From Candidatus Zixiibacteriota bacterium (GTDB taxonomy: Bacteria; Zixibacteria; MSB-5A5; WJJR01; JAJRUJ01): a DNA stretch of 64,000 nucleotides. The stretch lies in contig JAGVQM010000031.1 of assembly GCA_020051695.1 (NCBI GenBank), forward strand, positions 1-64,000, written 5' to 3'. Shown piece after piece: positions 1-9,495 of the stretch (its first letter is position 1; every line of letters begins with the position of its first letter). The notes beneath the pieces were generated by a model that ran no database searches, was not told the DNA's origin, and worked only from the letters and a program-made list of their open reading frames with translations. The translations under genes were made by a program, and so were the position numbers.

Positions 1-1971
1 AGTTTGCTGCATGAAACCGCGGCCGCCGTGGCGGGGATCTCCGCTATCGGCCATGATGCCGAAAACCTCGAGGACCTGCGGCGGCTGGACCGCATCCGGA
101 AGCAGCTTTCCGATCTGGATGAGTACGAGGAGCAAGGTCCGCCGTGGAATTTGCGCTGGGGCTTATACAAAGGCGACCGGATCAACCGCGCCGCGCGCAA
201 TGTCATGCTCTCCCGGCTGACCCCGATGCTGATGCAGCCGACGGTGAAGAAGATCGAGGGGTACCTCGACCAGGGCACGCTCGATGACCGGTTCTGGGAA
301 ATGGGGCCGATCTACCTGACGCTCACGCAGCGGCTGGATTCGGCCGGGCTTGATGTGCGGGAGCTGATCAAGCAGGCCAACTATGTCTGGGGGATGGGAC
401 GGGATGAGACCTGGACGGACGATTTCCGCGACCCGGCGAGTGAACTGATTCGGTACTGGTGGAAACATCACGGCTTGCTGGGCAACTATGCCCTGGCCAA
501 GAATACGGCAGTCTTTGAGCGCGTCAAACGCATGATCAGAGACAATTACGACATGGACCGAGTGTACGCCGATTTGATCAGTGAGGCCAACCGCAGTCTG
601 CGGGATATCGAACTGGCCGATCTGGTCACCGGCTCGGTGTTGACCGGCGCGACCGTTGTTCCGGGGGCGTACACCGTTGCCGGCTGGGAGGCCGAAGTCC
701 AGCAGCGGATCAGGGACAGCCGTGCCCATATCGAAAAAGACGCGTTCAAGCTCGAGGCGCTGGCCGGCGAACTCGATGGGATCGAAGAGTATCTGTTTAG
801 AAAATACGTTTCGCAGTACAAACGTGCCTGGCAGGAATTCCTTGACGGCATGGAGGTTTCGCGGTTTACCGATATCTCCCGTGCGGTCGATGGACTGGGC
901 GAATTAAGCGACCCCGAACATTCCGCGATCGTTGCGGTATTGGTCAAAGCCGCGGAAAATTCGATCATTGTACGCGACGGTCAGCCCTGCGATGACCTGT
1001 GGCGCGAATTCGAAGGCATTAACCGGTTTTTCGGCCGGGATGAGATCACTGCCGAACTGCCGGAGAAGCCCTCCACCAGACGGGAAAGTTATGCCAAACT
1101 GCTCAGCGATGCCCAGGGCGTGCTGGATAAAGGCGGCAGTGAGCTGGAGGGTGAGCAGGACTGCGGACGGTCATTGCGGCAGATCGCCAATGATCTGGCT
1201 GACGGCAAGCGTGATGCCGAGGCGTTGATGCGTTCGGGCAGCTCGGCGCTCAGCCGTGCGGCCGGTGACCTGCTGGGCCGGCCCTTCGCGGCTGCGCAGT
1301 CGGCGGCGTTTGCCAATGCCTGTGCCTGTCTGGATGCGGCCTGGCAAAAGGCAGTATATGAGCGGTTCCAGGAAGACCTCGGCGATAAGTATCCGTTCAA
1401 CAAGCATGGTTCCGAGGCCGACCCCGCCGATCTTGTCGCCTTTTTCGGTCGCGGTGGGGCATTGGACAAATTCCATGAGGATGAAGCCGATCCCGCCAAT
1501 CGGGCGGGCATGCAGCTCCCCGGTTCCTATACCCAGGCCGTCCGTCAGGGCGGCCGGATCCGCGATATTATTTCCGGCAACGGCTTCAGCGTATCGTTCG
1601 TGTTGATTGCCGAATCGCCGCGGTTCGGCAGCGGGCTGGAGAGCGCCACGTTCAAATTCGGCGCTGACCGTCCATTCGAATATCGCATGGGTGGCACGCG
1701 GGAACAACGCTTCACCTGGACCGGCGCCGAACAGGAATGTTCGATCTCGATTGACCCCAGTTCGGGGAGTCAGCCGGCGCCGTTACGGGAGGCAGGACCC
1801 TGGTCGTTGTTCCGGCTGGTCGACCGTGGCGAGATCGACGGCTCGACGATTGCCTGGAGTCTGCGCAACCGTCACGACGTGCAGTACAAGCTCAGCGGTC
1901 CCAATGCTGATTTCATTGTAAGCGGCGGGTTTATTTTCTCCTGTCCCGGTCGGATTTGCGGGGGCGGGTAG
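1..1971 (+). CDS. tssM: TssM (IcmF-family) T6SS membrane-complex protein, 5' end outside window
   Basis: This is the C-terminal part (about 656 residues visible) of the inner-membrane IcmF/TssM protein, which joins TssL and TssJ to form the trans-envelope channel of a type VI secretion system. The frame is open to the left edge, so the transmembrane and NTPase parts are outside the window. The last 150 residues carry the IcmF C-terminal signature: 'LPGSYTQAVRQGG' near residue 506, then a beta-rich region with 'WSLFRLVDRGE' and 'GGFIFSCPGRI' at the end. tagF starts 15 bases downstream, so they are probably co-transcribed. Identification rests on this C-terminal region and the operon context. 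Confidence 0.9.
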   Translation, partial: SLLHETAAAVAGISAIGHDAENLEDLRRLDRIRKQLSDLDEYEEQGPPWNLRWGLYKGDRINRAARNVMLSRLTPMLMQPTVKKIEGYLDQGTLDDRFWEMGPIYLTLTQRLDSAGLDVRELIKQANYVWGMGRDETWTDDFRDPASELIRYWWKHHGLLGNYALAKNTAVFERVKRMIRDNYDMDRVYADLISEANRSLRDIELADLVTGSVLTGATVVPGAYTVAGWEAEVQQRIRDSRAHIEKDAFKLEALAGELDGIEEYLFRKYVSQYKRAWQEFLDGMEVSRFTDISRAVDGLGELSDPEHSAIVAVLVKAAENSIIVRDGQPCDDLWREFEGINRFFGRDEITAELPEKPSTRRESYAKLLSDAQGVLDKGGSELEGEQDCGRSLRQIANDLADGKRDAEALMRSGSSALSRAAGDLLGRPFAAAQSAAFANACACLDAAWQKAVYERFQEDLGDKYPFNKHGSEADPADLVAFFGRGGALDKFHEDEADPANRAGMQLPGSYTQAVRQGGRIRDIISGNGFSVSFVLIAESPRFGSGLESATFKFGADRPFEYRMGGTREQRFTWTGAEQECSISIDPSSGSQPAPLREAGPWSLFRLVDRGEIDGSTIAWSLRNRHDVQYKLSGPNADFIVSGGFIFSCPGRICGGG

Positions 1972-1986
1972 CTGGATGGTGCGCGG

Positions 1987-2961
1987 ATGAAATTGTTTTC
2001 CTCACCGGTCGGCTTTTTCGGCAAACTTCCGGCGTATCCGGACTTCGTGCGGAAAAACGCCGGGGGCCCCCTGGCCCGCGCGCTGGACAACTGGGTCCAG
2101 GAAGGTGTGGCGCAAATGAACGTCCAGGGGGATGAGGGTTGGAAAGAGCGGTTTGACGCCGGGAGCGGGAAAAATTTCCTGTATCACACCGATGACCCAT
2201 CGCGGATCCTCGTCGGGGTTTTGATGCCCAGTCGGGATCAGGGCGGCCGCCGCTACCCGTTTTCACTGTTTGCCAATGCCGGTTCCGGGAAAAACGGCCA
2301 GCACGTCCATTTGCTGCCCGAGGCATACACCGTATTTTTACAGGCGGCGACCCGCTTGCTGGCCGATCCGGCCCGGGCCGTCGGTGAATTGAGCAGCGGC
2401 AAAGCCGCCGGACTAGCGACAGTATTGCCGCAAAATTTGTATGATTTCGACCGCCGGTATAAACAATATATCGAATTGAAGAAGATGGGTGATTTCTGGT
2501 CGGAGACAATCGGCGGCCCCGTCGAACCGACCAAATACCTGTTAATGCGCAACCTACTTTCAACATTGGCGCCGTTGCGGGGCAAGGACGTGCGCAAGTT
2601 TGAATTATGTCTGGCGCTGCCGGTGTCCGCCGCGTTTGCCGCGCGGGGGTTTCAGATCGCGGTATACCTGGCCATGTGCCGCCGGATGCTGGGTCAACCG
2701 GTCAATTCCATCGTCGGGTTCTGGGATACTGCACTGACCGCGGGGCGGACCAGGTTATACCTATTTTTCCGCCCGCCGGGGCCGCGCTATTTATATTCAC
2801 TGATCGATCCCGCATCGGCCGGTGATGTCATCTGGGACATGGCCACAATCGGCGCGGACCAGGCCGCGGAGATCAGGGGAAAGTTGCCGGCGGAGATCGT
2901 TGCCCTGCTGGATAATGCCGATTTATCGATTGAGACGTTTTTGGCCAGACTGGGCAGTTAG
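1987..2961 (+). CDS. tagF: TagF (ImpM/SciT family) T6SS-associated protein
   Basis: A 324-residue protein whose N-terminus ('GFFGKLPAYPDFVR', residues 10-23) is the signature of the TagF/ImpM family, followed by the family motif 'ALDNWVQEG'. TagF homologues are cytoplasmic post-translational repressors of T6SS assembly, acting in parallel with the Fha/PpkA threonine-phosphorylation pathway. That role is known from Pseudomonas and Agrobacterium and is inferred here. The C-terminal half (from about residue 200) is longer than in short TagF forms. It sits between tssM and tssA with 11 bases to the tssA start. No kinase or phosphatase partner is visible in the window. Confidence 0.9.
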   Translation: MKLFSSPVGFFGKLPAYPDFVRKNAGGPLARALDNWVQEGVAQMNVQGDEGWKERFDAGSGKNFLYHTDDPSRILVGVLMPSRDQGGRRYPFSLFANAGSGKNGQHVHLLPEAYTVFLQAATRLLADPARAVGELSSGKAAGLATVLPQNLYDFDRRYKQYIELKKMGDFWSETIGGPVEPTKYLLMRNLLSTLAPLRGKDVRKFELCLALPVSAAFAARGFQIAVYLAMCRRMLGQPVNSIVGFWDTALTAGRTRLYLFFRPPGPRYLYSLIDPASAGDVIWDMATIGADQAAEIRGKLPAEIVALLDNADLSIETFLARLGS

Positions 2962-2972
2962 GAGATTATTGC

Positions 2973-4526
2973 GTGAGCAATGCGGATTACAAGGCGCTGG
3001 GGCTGGGACCGGTCTCGGGAGACAATCCCGCCGGAGAGGATATCCAGTTTGACGGTGATTTTGAGGCGATTCGCCTGGAGATCGGCAAGCTGGACTCGGT
3101 GACCGGTGAGCAGGTGAACTGGTCGGAGGTAATCGACAAGGGCGCCGGCCTGCTGGGCCAAAAATCCAAACATCTCCAGGTGGCGGCCTACCTTACCCTT
3201 GCCCTGTTTGAAAAAAACGGATATAGCGGCCTGGCTGACGGGTTGCAGGTCTGCCGCGACCTGCTGAATACTTTCTGGGAGACGATGTACCCGCCGCTCA
3301 AACGCAAGCGCGGCCGCATCGAAGCCATCTCCTGGCTGGCCGAGCGGGGCGGAAAAACCGCGGCCAGACTGACGGCCGGCAACGGCGATCTGGAAACCGT
3401 CAAATCGTGTTGTGCGGCGATGACCGGGATCGAAGCGTTTCTCTCCGAAAAGCTGGGCGACGAAGCACCGGGGCTGGGCGATCTGCGCCGGGACCTGGAG
3501 ACCAAAGCCCGGGATATCGAACACCGCCTCCGGGAGGCAGAGGCCAAAAAGGCCGCCAAAGCCGCGGCCGCCGCTGCCGGAGCGCCGGAGATCGCCTCAC
3601 TGGACGAAGCCAATAAAGCGCTGGGGATGCTTCGTCAAAACGCCAGAAATATCGCCGAATATTTTCGCAAAACCAAAAGTGAAGACCCGTTTTCGTATCG
3701 TCTGGCGCGGGCCGTGAATTTTTCCTCGATTGTCATGGCGCCGCCCAACAAAGGCGGACAAACGCAAATTCCGGCGCCTGCCACCGAACTGATGGCCCGT
3801 ATCGAGGAGGCCCTCGGCAAAAAAGACTATTCGTCGGTTATCGAGGCCGGGGAAACCGCGTTTGCAGCGTCGCCGTTCTGGCTGGATGCCCATCGCCATG
3901 TACTGACCGCGATGGAAGCCGCAGGTGAGCAGTACAGCGCCGCTCGCACCGCGATTGCCGAAGAGCTGGCCCTGTTTATCAGGCGTTTGCCGGAGATCAG
4001 CTCCTGCGCGTTTGCCAACGGAACGCCTTTTGCCTCTCCGGAGACAGTCCAGTTATTGCAGGAACTGGCGGCGGCCGCCGGGCAGGAGACGCGGGCCTCG
4101 GGTACCGGTGAGGACGGCGACGATCGTCTGGCCGAAACCGCCGGCGCGGCGCAAAAACTGGCGGGCCGGGGCAAACTGGCTGAAGCCGTCGAAATGCTGC
4201 AGGACGGCATTGCGCAAACCGGCGACAGACGCGGGCAATTTCTCTGGCGTCTCGAACTGGCCCGGATTTGCCTCGGCGCCGGGAAAATGAATTTGGCGGT
4301 GCCGCAGTTGGAATTTTTGTGCGATCAGATTGAAGAGTATCATCTTGAACAATGGGAACCGCAGTTGTCGCGGGAGGTGTTCAGCACGTTGTATCTGGCG
4401 CAGCAGCGGCTGGCCAAAGTGGCGCGCAACCTCGCGCCGGAATTGACCGAAAAAATGAGACTGTTGCACGCGCGGCTGTGCCGGCTGGACCCGGCGGCGG
4501 CGCTGAAAATAGATGGAAATGCATGA
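2973..4526 (+). CDS. tssA: TssA (ImpA/VasJ family) T6SS baseplate-cap protein
   Basis: A 517-residue TssA protein, which in studied systems recruits baseplate parts and coordinates tail-sheath growth. The ImpA N-terminal domain is visible at residues 8-130 ('GDNPAGEDIQFDGDFEAI', 'WETMYPPLKRKRGR'). An Ala/Lys-rich helical linker (about residues 180-210) separates it from a helical C-terminal VasJ-like domain, which includes a TPR-like stretch near residues 385-500. The GTG start at 2973 has a GGAGA ribosome site eight bases upstream that overlaps the tagF stop, supporting translational coupling. I chose this start because the conserved domain begins soon after it. Confidence 0.92.
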   Translation: MSNADYKALGLGPVSGDNPAGEDIQFDGDFEAIRLEIGKLDSVTGEQVNWSEVIDKGAGLLGQKSKHLQVAAYLTLALFEKNGYSGLADGLQVCRDLLNTFWETMYPPLKRKRGRIEAISWLAERGGKTAARLTAGNGDLETVKSCCAAMTGIEAFLSEKLGDEAPGLGDLRRDLETKARDIEHRLREAEAKKAAKAAAAAAGAPEIASLDEANKALGMLRQNARNIAEYFRKTKSEDPFSYRLARAVNFSSIVMAPPNKGGQTQIPAPATELMARIEEALGKKDYSSVIEAGETAFAASPFWLDAHRHVLTAMEAAGEQYSAARTAIAEELALFIRRLPEISSCAFANGTPFASPETVQLLQELAAAAGQETRASGTGEDGDDRLAETAGAAQKLAGRGKLAEAVEMLQDGIAQTGDRRGQFLWRLELARICLGAGKMNLAVPQLEFLCDQIEEYHLEQWEPQLSREVFSTLYLAQQRLAKVARNLAPELTEKMRLLHARLCRLDPAAALKIDGNA

Positions 4527-4602
4527 TCAAGGAGTCGCGGGTTCGACACGTATCAGCAGATAGTGAAATGAAGATAAATTTTATCAGGAAAGGTGGTCAG
4601 TT

Positions 4603-5097
4603 ATGGGCATGGAAGGATCGGTTGCCCCCAAGGAGCGGGTGAACATCGTGTACAAACCCGCCACCGGGATGGACGAAGAAAAGGAACTGCCGTTAAAGCT
4701 GGTGATGGTGGGTGATTACACCCAGCGGCCGGACGACACGCCGCTGGAGGACCGCAAGGCGATTAATATCGACAAGGACAATTTTAATGACGTCATGAAA
4801 GGGATGAACCTCGAAACGTCGGTGAGCGTGGGCAACGTCCTGGCTGAAGAGAAAGGCGCCCAGCTGGCGGTGAACCTGAAATTCCGGGGCATGAAAGATT
4901 TCGAACCGGAAGCAGTCGTACAGCAGGTCCCCGAATTGAAAAAACTGTTGGATTTGCGCACGGCGCTGACCGCGTTGAAAGGGCCGCTGGGCAACGTGCC
5001 GGCGTTCCGCAAGAAACTGGCCGACGTGCTTAAGGACGACAACGCGCGCGAAAAACTGATCAGGGAACTGCAGGCCGATACCGAACAGGGCGCATAA
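4603..5097 (+). CDS. tssB: TssB (VipA/ImpB) small sheath subunit
   Basis: A 164-residue protein of the TssB/VipA family. It pairs with TssC to form the contractile sheath that drives Hcp and VgrG out of the cell. Recognisable features are 'PKERVNIVYKPATG' at the N-terminus, the 'LPLKLVMVGDYT' strand (residues 28-39) and 'DFEPEAVVQQVPELKKLLDLR' near residues 104-124. The length is normal for the family. A 76-base gap separates it from tssA; the AAGGTGG ribosome site is just upstream of the ATG. tssC follows after 32 bases. Confidence 0.96.
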   Translation: MGMEGSVAPKERVNIVYKPATGMDEEKELPLKLVMVGDYTQRPDDTPLEDRKAINIDKDNFNDVMKGMNLETSVSVGNVLAEEKGAQLAVNLKFRGMKDFEPEAVVQQVPELKKLLDLRTALTALKGPLGNVPAFRKKLADVLKDDNAREKLIRELQADTEQGA

Positions 5098-5129
5098 CAT
5101 TCTTTAGGGTATGATTAGGAGGAGACGCA

Positions 5130-6617
5130 ATGGCTGAAGCCGAAAAAGAACAACAGCGGGCAGCGGCCGAGACAGCGGCGGACGAATCGTTGGTCGGTTC
5201 GATCCTTCAGGAAACCCTGAAGATGAAAGAAACCGACGAGGAGTACGCCATCGCCCGGCAGGGAATGGCGGCGTTTATCGCCGAGCTGATGACTCCCCAG
5301 CGGAAAGGTGAGCGGATACAGCAGAAAATGGTCGATGAAATGATCGCCGAGATCGACCGCAAGATGTCCAAGCAACTGGACCAGATTCTGCACCACGAAA
5401 CGTTCCAGAAAATGGAATCGGCGTGGCGGGGGTTGAAGTTTGTCGTCGATCGCACGGATTTCCGGGAAAACATCAAGATGGAAGTCATCAATGTGTCCAA
5501 GCAGGACCTGCTCGATGATTTCACTGATTCGCCGGAAATTCCCAAATCAGGTCTGTATAAACTGATTTACACCCGTGAGTACGGGCAGTTCGGCGGCAGC
5601 CCGGTCGGCGGGTTGATTGCCAATTATGAGTTCGGTCCCAGTTCGCAGGACGTGGCGCTGATGCAGTATGCCGCGGCAGTGGGAGCCATGGCCCACGCGC
5701 CGTTTATTGCTTCGGCGGGACCGCAATTTTTCGGCGAGACCGATTATCTGAAGCTGCCGAACCTGAAAGACCTCAAGTCCATTTTCGAGGGCCCGGCGTA
5801 CACCAAGTGGCGGGGGTTTCGTGAATCCGAGGATGCCCGCTACTTCGGGCTGACCCTCCCCCGGTTTTTGCTGCGGGTACCGTACGACGAAGAGGACAAC
5901 CCGGTCAAGGCGTTCAATTACAACGAGGACGTCACCGCCAGCCATAAACATTATTCCTGGGGCAATGCGGCATTTGCGTTCGCGACCCGCCTGACCGAGA
6001 GTTTCGCCAAATACCGCTGGTGTCCGAACATCATCGGCCCGCGCGGCGGCGGTGCAGTCGAAAACCTGCCGATTCACACGTTCGAAGCGGACGGCGAGGT
6101 GCAGGCGAAAATCCCGACGGAAGTGCTCCTTTCGGAACGGCGGGAATTTGAGCTGGCCGAGGAGGGGTTTATCGGGCTGACCATGCGCAAGGACTCGGAC
6201 AACGCCTGCTTTTTCTCAGCGAACTCGGTGCAAAAGCCGAAATATTTCGGTACCAGCCCCGAAGGCCGCGAGGCGGAGACCAACTACAAACTGGGGACCC
6301 AGCTGCCTTACATGTTTATTGTCTCGCGGCTGGCCCATTACCTGAAAGTGCTGCAGCGGGAAAACATCGGCAGCTGGAAAGAACGCGGCGATATCGAGCG
6401 CGAGCTGAACGACTGGATTCGCCAGTATGTTTCCGATCAGGATAATCCCAAGCCGGGTGTCCGCGCGCGGCGGCCGCTGCGGCAGGCGCAGATCACCGTG
6501 GAGGACGTTCCCGGCAACCCCGGCTGGTATAAAGTCGACATGAAAGTCCGGCCGCACTTCAAGTTCATGGGCGCGGATTTCACCTTGTCTCTGGTCGGCA
6601 AGCTGGATCAAAAGTAA
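5130..6617 (+). CDS. tssC: TssC (VipB/ImpC) large sheath subunit
   Basis: A 495-residue TssC, the large subunit of the T6SS contractile sheath. Family hallmarks include 'MESAWRGLKFVVDRTD' (near residue 95), 'IANYEFGPSSQDVALM' (near 165), 'KWRGFRESEDARYFGLTLPR' (near 227) and the C-terminal 'ADFTLSLVGKLDQK', the helical end that ClpV-type unfoldases engage in studied systems. The first 30 residues are Glu/Ala-rich and probably disordered. The length is typical. A GGAGGAG site lies just before the ATG. A long GC-rich hairpin follows the stop. Confidence 0.97.
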   Translation: MAEAEKEQQRAAAETAADESLVGSILQETLKMKETDEEYAIARQGMAAFIAELMTPQRKGERIQQKMVDEMIAEIDRKMSKQLDQILHHETFQKMESAWRGLKFVVDRTDFRENIKMEVINVSKQDLLDDFTDSPEIPKSGLYKLIYTREYGQFGGSPVGGLIANYEFGPSSQDVALMQYAAAVGAMAHAPFIASAGPQFFGETDYLKLPNLKDLKSIFEGPAYTKWRGFRESEDARYFGLTLPRFLLRVPYDEEDNPVKAFNYNEDVTASHKHYSWGNAAFAFATRLTESFAKYRWCPNIIGPRGGGAVENLPIHTFEADGEVQAKIPTEVLLSERREFELAEEGFIGLTMRKDSDNACFFSANSVQKPKYFGTSPEGREAETNYKLGTQLPYMFIVSRLAHYLKVLQRENIGSWKERGDIERELNDWIRQYVSDQDNPKPGVRARRPLRQAQITVEDVPGNPGWYKVDMKVRPHFKFMGADFTLSLVGKLDQK

Positions 6618-6625
6618 TTGTCCGG

Positions 6626-6647
6626 GCGGCCCGCCGAGGCGGGCCGC
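6626..6647 (+). terminator. Strong GC hairpin between tssC and hcp
   Basis: Ten bases at 6626-6635 (GCGGCCCGCC) are exactly complementary to 6638-6647, starting nine bases after the tssC stop. The loop is very short and there is no T-tract (only TT follows), so it may be an mRNA-stabilising or attenuating stem rather than a full terminator. It separates the sheath genes from hcp. Confidence 0.6.
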
Positions 6648-6723
6648 TTCCTGGGCGTCTGAACGCAAAATTACCGGGGAAAAGACGCGTTACATTCGTG
6701 TGGTTTAAGAAAGGAGTTTTGCC

Positions 6724-7209
6724 ATGCCAATGCCGTTTCATATGACGGTCGAGGGGCAGAATCAGGGCGCGATTGAGGGCTCGTGCGAACAGCAGGGCCG
6801 CGAGGGGACCATTCTGTGCCAGGCGTTTGACCACCAGATCCAGATCCCGCGCGATCCGCAGAGTGGATTGCCGGTGGGCAAGCGGGTGCACGGTCCGTTG
6901 GTGGTAACCAAGGTGTTCGACAAGGCCTCGCCGAAGCTGGCGCAGGCGCTGACCTCCGGCGAGCGGATGACGGTCGAACTGAAATGGTACCGTATCGACC
7001 CGACCGGTGTTGAAGAACATTATTTTACCATCAAGCTCGAGGAAGCCATCTGCGTGGCGATGCGGGGCTGGACGCCCAACTGTCTGGACCCGGTCAAGGA
7101 AAGTTATTCGCACATGGAAGATGTATCGTTCACGTACACCAAGATTATCTGGACCTGGGTAGCCGACGGTATCGAAACCGAGGATAGCTGGCTGGTCCCA
7201 CGGGCGTAA
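6724..7209 (+). CDS. hcp: Hcp (TssD) T6SS tube protein
   Basis: A 161-residue Hcp-family protein, which polymerises into hexameric rings to make the expelled inner tube. Family motifs are visible: 'GAIEGSCEQQGREG' (residues 14-27), 'PLVVTKVFDKASPKLAQAL' (near 59-77), and 'MEDVSFTYTKIIWTW' near the C-terminus. The length matches the family. The gene is isolated from tssC by 106 bases containing a hairpin and from tssE by 94 bases containing another, which would allow it a separate transcript level. An AAGGAG ribosome site precedes the ATG. Confidence 0.97.
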   Translation: MPMPFHMTVEGQNQGAIEGSCEQQGREGTILCQAFDHQIQIPRDPQSGLPVGKRVHGPLVVTKVFDKASPKLAQALTSGERMTVELKWYRIDPTGVEEHYFTIKLEEAICVAMRGWTPNCLDPVKESYSHMEDVSFTYTKIIWTWVADGIETEDSWLVPRA

Positions 7210-7242
7210 CGGCCCGTCCGGTCGCATGATCATCGTGAGGGA

Positions 7243-7280
7243 GGCGGCCCCGGCGGATTGACCGGCCGGGGTTGCCCTTT
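7243..7280 (+). terminator. Hairpin with short T-run downstream of hcp
   Basis: Bases 7243-7254 can pair with 7265-7276 (core CCCCGGC/GCCGGGG, extended by G-U and G-C pairs) and are followed by CTTT. It lies 33 bases after the hcp stop and just before the tssE ribosome site. It could terminate part of the hcp transcripts or protect their 3' ends. Confidence 0.55.
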
Positions 7281-7303
7281 CGCGGTGCCGAGATGGAGGA
7301 CCA

Positions 7304-7720
7304 ATGGTCAACGAACGCCGCCTGTTTGAGCGGTTGGTCGATCCCGACCCGGCGGAACAACGCCACCGGGATGTGGACGTTCATCAGCTTACCGAATCGG
7401 TCATCATTCATATGCGCAAGCTGCTGAATTGCCGCCACGGGTGTACCCTGGTCCAGCCCGATTACGGTATCCCCGATTTAAACGAATTTGTCTTCGCGTT
7501 TCCCGATTCGCTGAATTTTATGCGCAAAGCGGTCCAGCAGGCCATTGAAAAATACGAACCGCGCCTGAGATCGGTGCGCGTGAAATATCTGGAAAACCCC
7601 GATAACCCGCTGGACCTGCATCTTGAAATTACCGCCCAACTGTTGACGGACGACAAACCGATCCCGATTTCGTTTTCGACCCACATGGGTTCAGTGGCGG
7701 GGTTGGAGGTCGTCAAGTAA
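7304..7720 (+). CDS. tssE: TssE (gp25-like) T6SS baseplate protein
   Basis: A 138-residue TssE, homologue of phage T4 gp25, a baseplate wedge part that starts sheath polymerisation. The N-terminal 'RLFERLVDPDPAEQRH' and the mid-region 'LNCRHGCTLVQPDYGIPDLNEF' are typical. The gp25 core runs from residue 25 to the end. It has a GGAGG site upstream of the ATG. tssF begins 11 bases after the stop. Confidence 0.94.
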   Translation: MVNERRLFERLVDPDPAEQRHRDVDVHQLTESVIIHMRKLLNCRHGCTLVQPDYGIPDLNEFVFAFPDSLNFMRKAVQQAIEKYEPRLRSVRVKYLENPDNPLDLHLEITAQLLTDDKPIPISFSTHMGSVAGLEVVK

Positions 7721-7731
7721 AGCATACCCTC

Positions 7732-9495
7732 ATGTATAATAAATTTTATCAGGACGAATTGACCTTCCTGCGCGAACAGGGGACCGAGTTCGCCCGGGCG
7801 TACCCCAAGATCGCCCATATGCTCTCGGAAACCAGCGCCGATCCGGACGTCGAACGCCTGCTGGAAGGATTCGCCTTTTTGACCGGACGGATTCGCCAAA
7901 AACTGGACGGCGAACTTTCCGAACTCACCGGCTCGTTGATCGGTTTGCTGTGGCCGCACTATCTGCGGCCGGTGCCGTCGATGACTATCCTGCAGTTTGA
8001 TGCGGCCCGCCGCGCCCTCGCGGAAACAAAAATCATCGCGCGCGGGACAGAGATCGAATCCACACCGGTCGATGGGACCCGCTGCCGGTTCCGCACCTGC
8101 TATGATACGACTGTCTATCCGTTCACCCTCCAGGAAGTCGAACTGGCGGTACCGCTGTCGCAGCCGGCCCACTTGCGGCTGGGATTTGCGATAACCGGCG
8201 GAGCGGACATCAATCAGTTATTGTTAAACAACCTGCGGTTGTTTCTGAACGGTGAACCGAAGATTACCTATCCTTTGTTCTTATTGCTGTCCCAGTATGT
8301 GACCGGAGTGACCTTCCGTGCCAAACACGCCGCGCGGGTGGGCCGGCAGATCGGTTTCGGCCCGGAAGCGGTCAATCCTGTCGGATTTGCCGATGATGAA
8401 GCCCTCCTGCCGTATCCGGCCAGTTCGTTCCCGGGGTATCGCTTGTTGCAGGAGTATTTCGCCCTGCCGGAAAAATTCCTGTTCGTGGATCTCGGACACC
8501 TGGAGGCCCTGGCCCGGCTGGAAATCGAGGAACAATTCGAGATTGTTTTCGAATTTTCCCGGCGGCCCGGGGACGCGCTCCGGGTCAAGCGGGAGAACCT
8601 CCGGTTGTTTTGCACTCCCGCAGTCAACCTTTTCAACAGCCGCACCGATCCGCTGCGCGTAGAGCAGGAGAAAACCGAATACCTGCTCCGGCCGCAGGGC
8701 AGCGACCGCACCCATTATGAGATTTTCTCCGTCGACAATGTCGTCGGCTGGGAACAGGGGACCTCGGAAAAGCGGGAGTACCAGCCGTTTTTCTCATTTA
8801 AACACAGTCTGGGACCGGCGAACCAGACGACAGAATATTACCAGACGGAAATCCGTCCGGCGATTGTCGGCCGGGGCACCGATACGTACATTTCATTTGT
8901 CACCGGCGAGCAGTCGGGCGTCACGCCGTCGACACAGACGATCAGTGTCGGGATCACGGCCTCCAACCGCGACCTGGCGGAGAAATTGCGGGTCGGTGAC
9001 CTCACGGCGCATACCGCGGACTCCCCGGCGTTCGCCGATTTTGCCAATATTGTGCGCGTGACCCCCACAATATCGCCGCCATTGACCGGCGGGGTGTACT
9101 GGCGGTTGATCTCCCATTTATCATTGAACTATCTGTCGTTGCTGAATCCCGACAATTTGCGCGGCATCCTGGAATTATACAACTTCCAGGCGTTGTACGA
9201 CCGGCAGGCCGCGCGGACCAATGAACTTCGTCTGAACGGCATCAAAAAGGTCGCAGCGGCGCCCGATTCGTATTTGCGGCGGGGTTCCCTGTTGCGCGGA
9301 CTGGCCATCGCCATGGAAATCGACGAAGACAGTTTTGCCGGCGCGGGCGACATGTATATGTTTGCTTCGGTGTTGAATCAGTTTTTTAATTTGTATGTGA
9401 CGATGAATTCTTATTCCCGCCTGACAGTAAAGGGCACGCGATCCGGCGAGGTATTTTCATGGCCGCCACAAATGGGGGCACAAAGTCTGCTGTAA
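7732..9495 (+). CDS. tssF: TssF T6SS baseplate protein
   Basis: A 587-residue TssF (VasA/ImpG family), which forms the baseplate wedge with TssG, TssE and TssK. The start 'YNKFYQDELTFLREQGTEFARAYPKIA' and the segment 'ADPDVERLLEGFAFLTGRIR' (about residues 36-56) are diagnostic, as is 'PSMTILQFD' near residue 83. Length and order (E-F-G) are standard. The ribosome site is weak, suggesting coupling to tssE. Its last 37 bases overlap tssG. Confidence 0.96.
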   Translation: MYNKFYQDELTFLREQGTEFARAYPKIAHMLSETSADPDVERLLEGFAFLTGRIRQKLDGELSELTGSLIGLLWPHYLRPVPSMTILQFDAARRALAETKIIARGTEIESTPVDGTRCRFRTCYDTTVYPFTLQEVELAVPLSQPAHLRLGFAITGGADINQLLLNNLRLFLNGEPKITYPLFLLLSQYVTGVTFRAKHAARVGRQIGFGPEAVNPVGFADDEALLPYPASSFPGYRLLQEYFALPEKFLFVDLGHLEALARLEIEEQFEIVFEFSRRPGDALRVKRENLRLFCTPAVNLFNSRTDPLRVEQEKTEYLLRPQGSDRTHYEIFSVDNVVGWEQGTSEKREYQPFFSFKHSLGPANQTTEYYQTEIRPAIVGRGTDTYISFVTGEQSGVTPSTQTISVGITASNRDLAEKLRVGDLTAHTADSPAFADFANIVRVTPTISPPLTGGVYWRLISHLSLNYLSLLNPDNLRGILELYNFQALYDRQAARTNELRLNGIKKVAAAPDSYLRRGSLLRGLAIAMEIDEDSFAGAGDMYMFASVLNQFFNLYVTMNSYSRLTVKGTRSGEVFSWPPQMGAQSLL

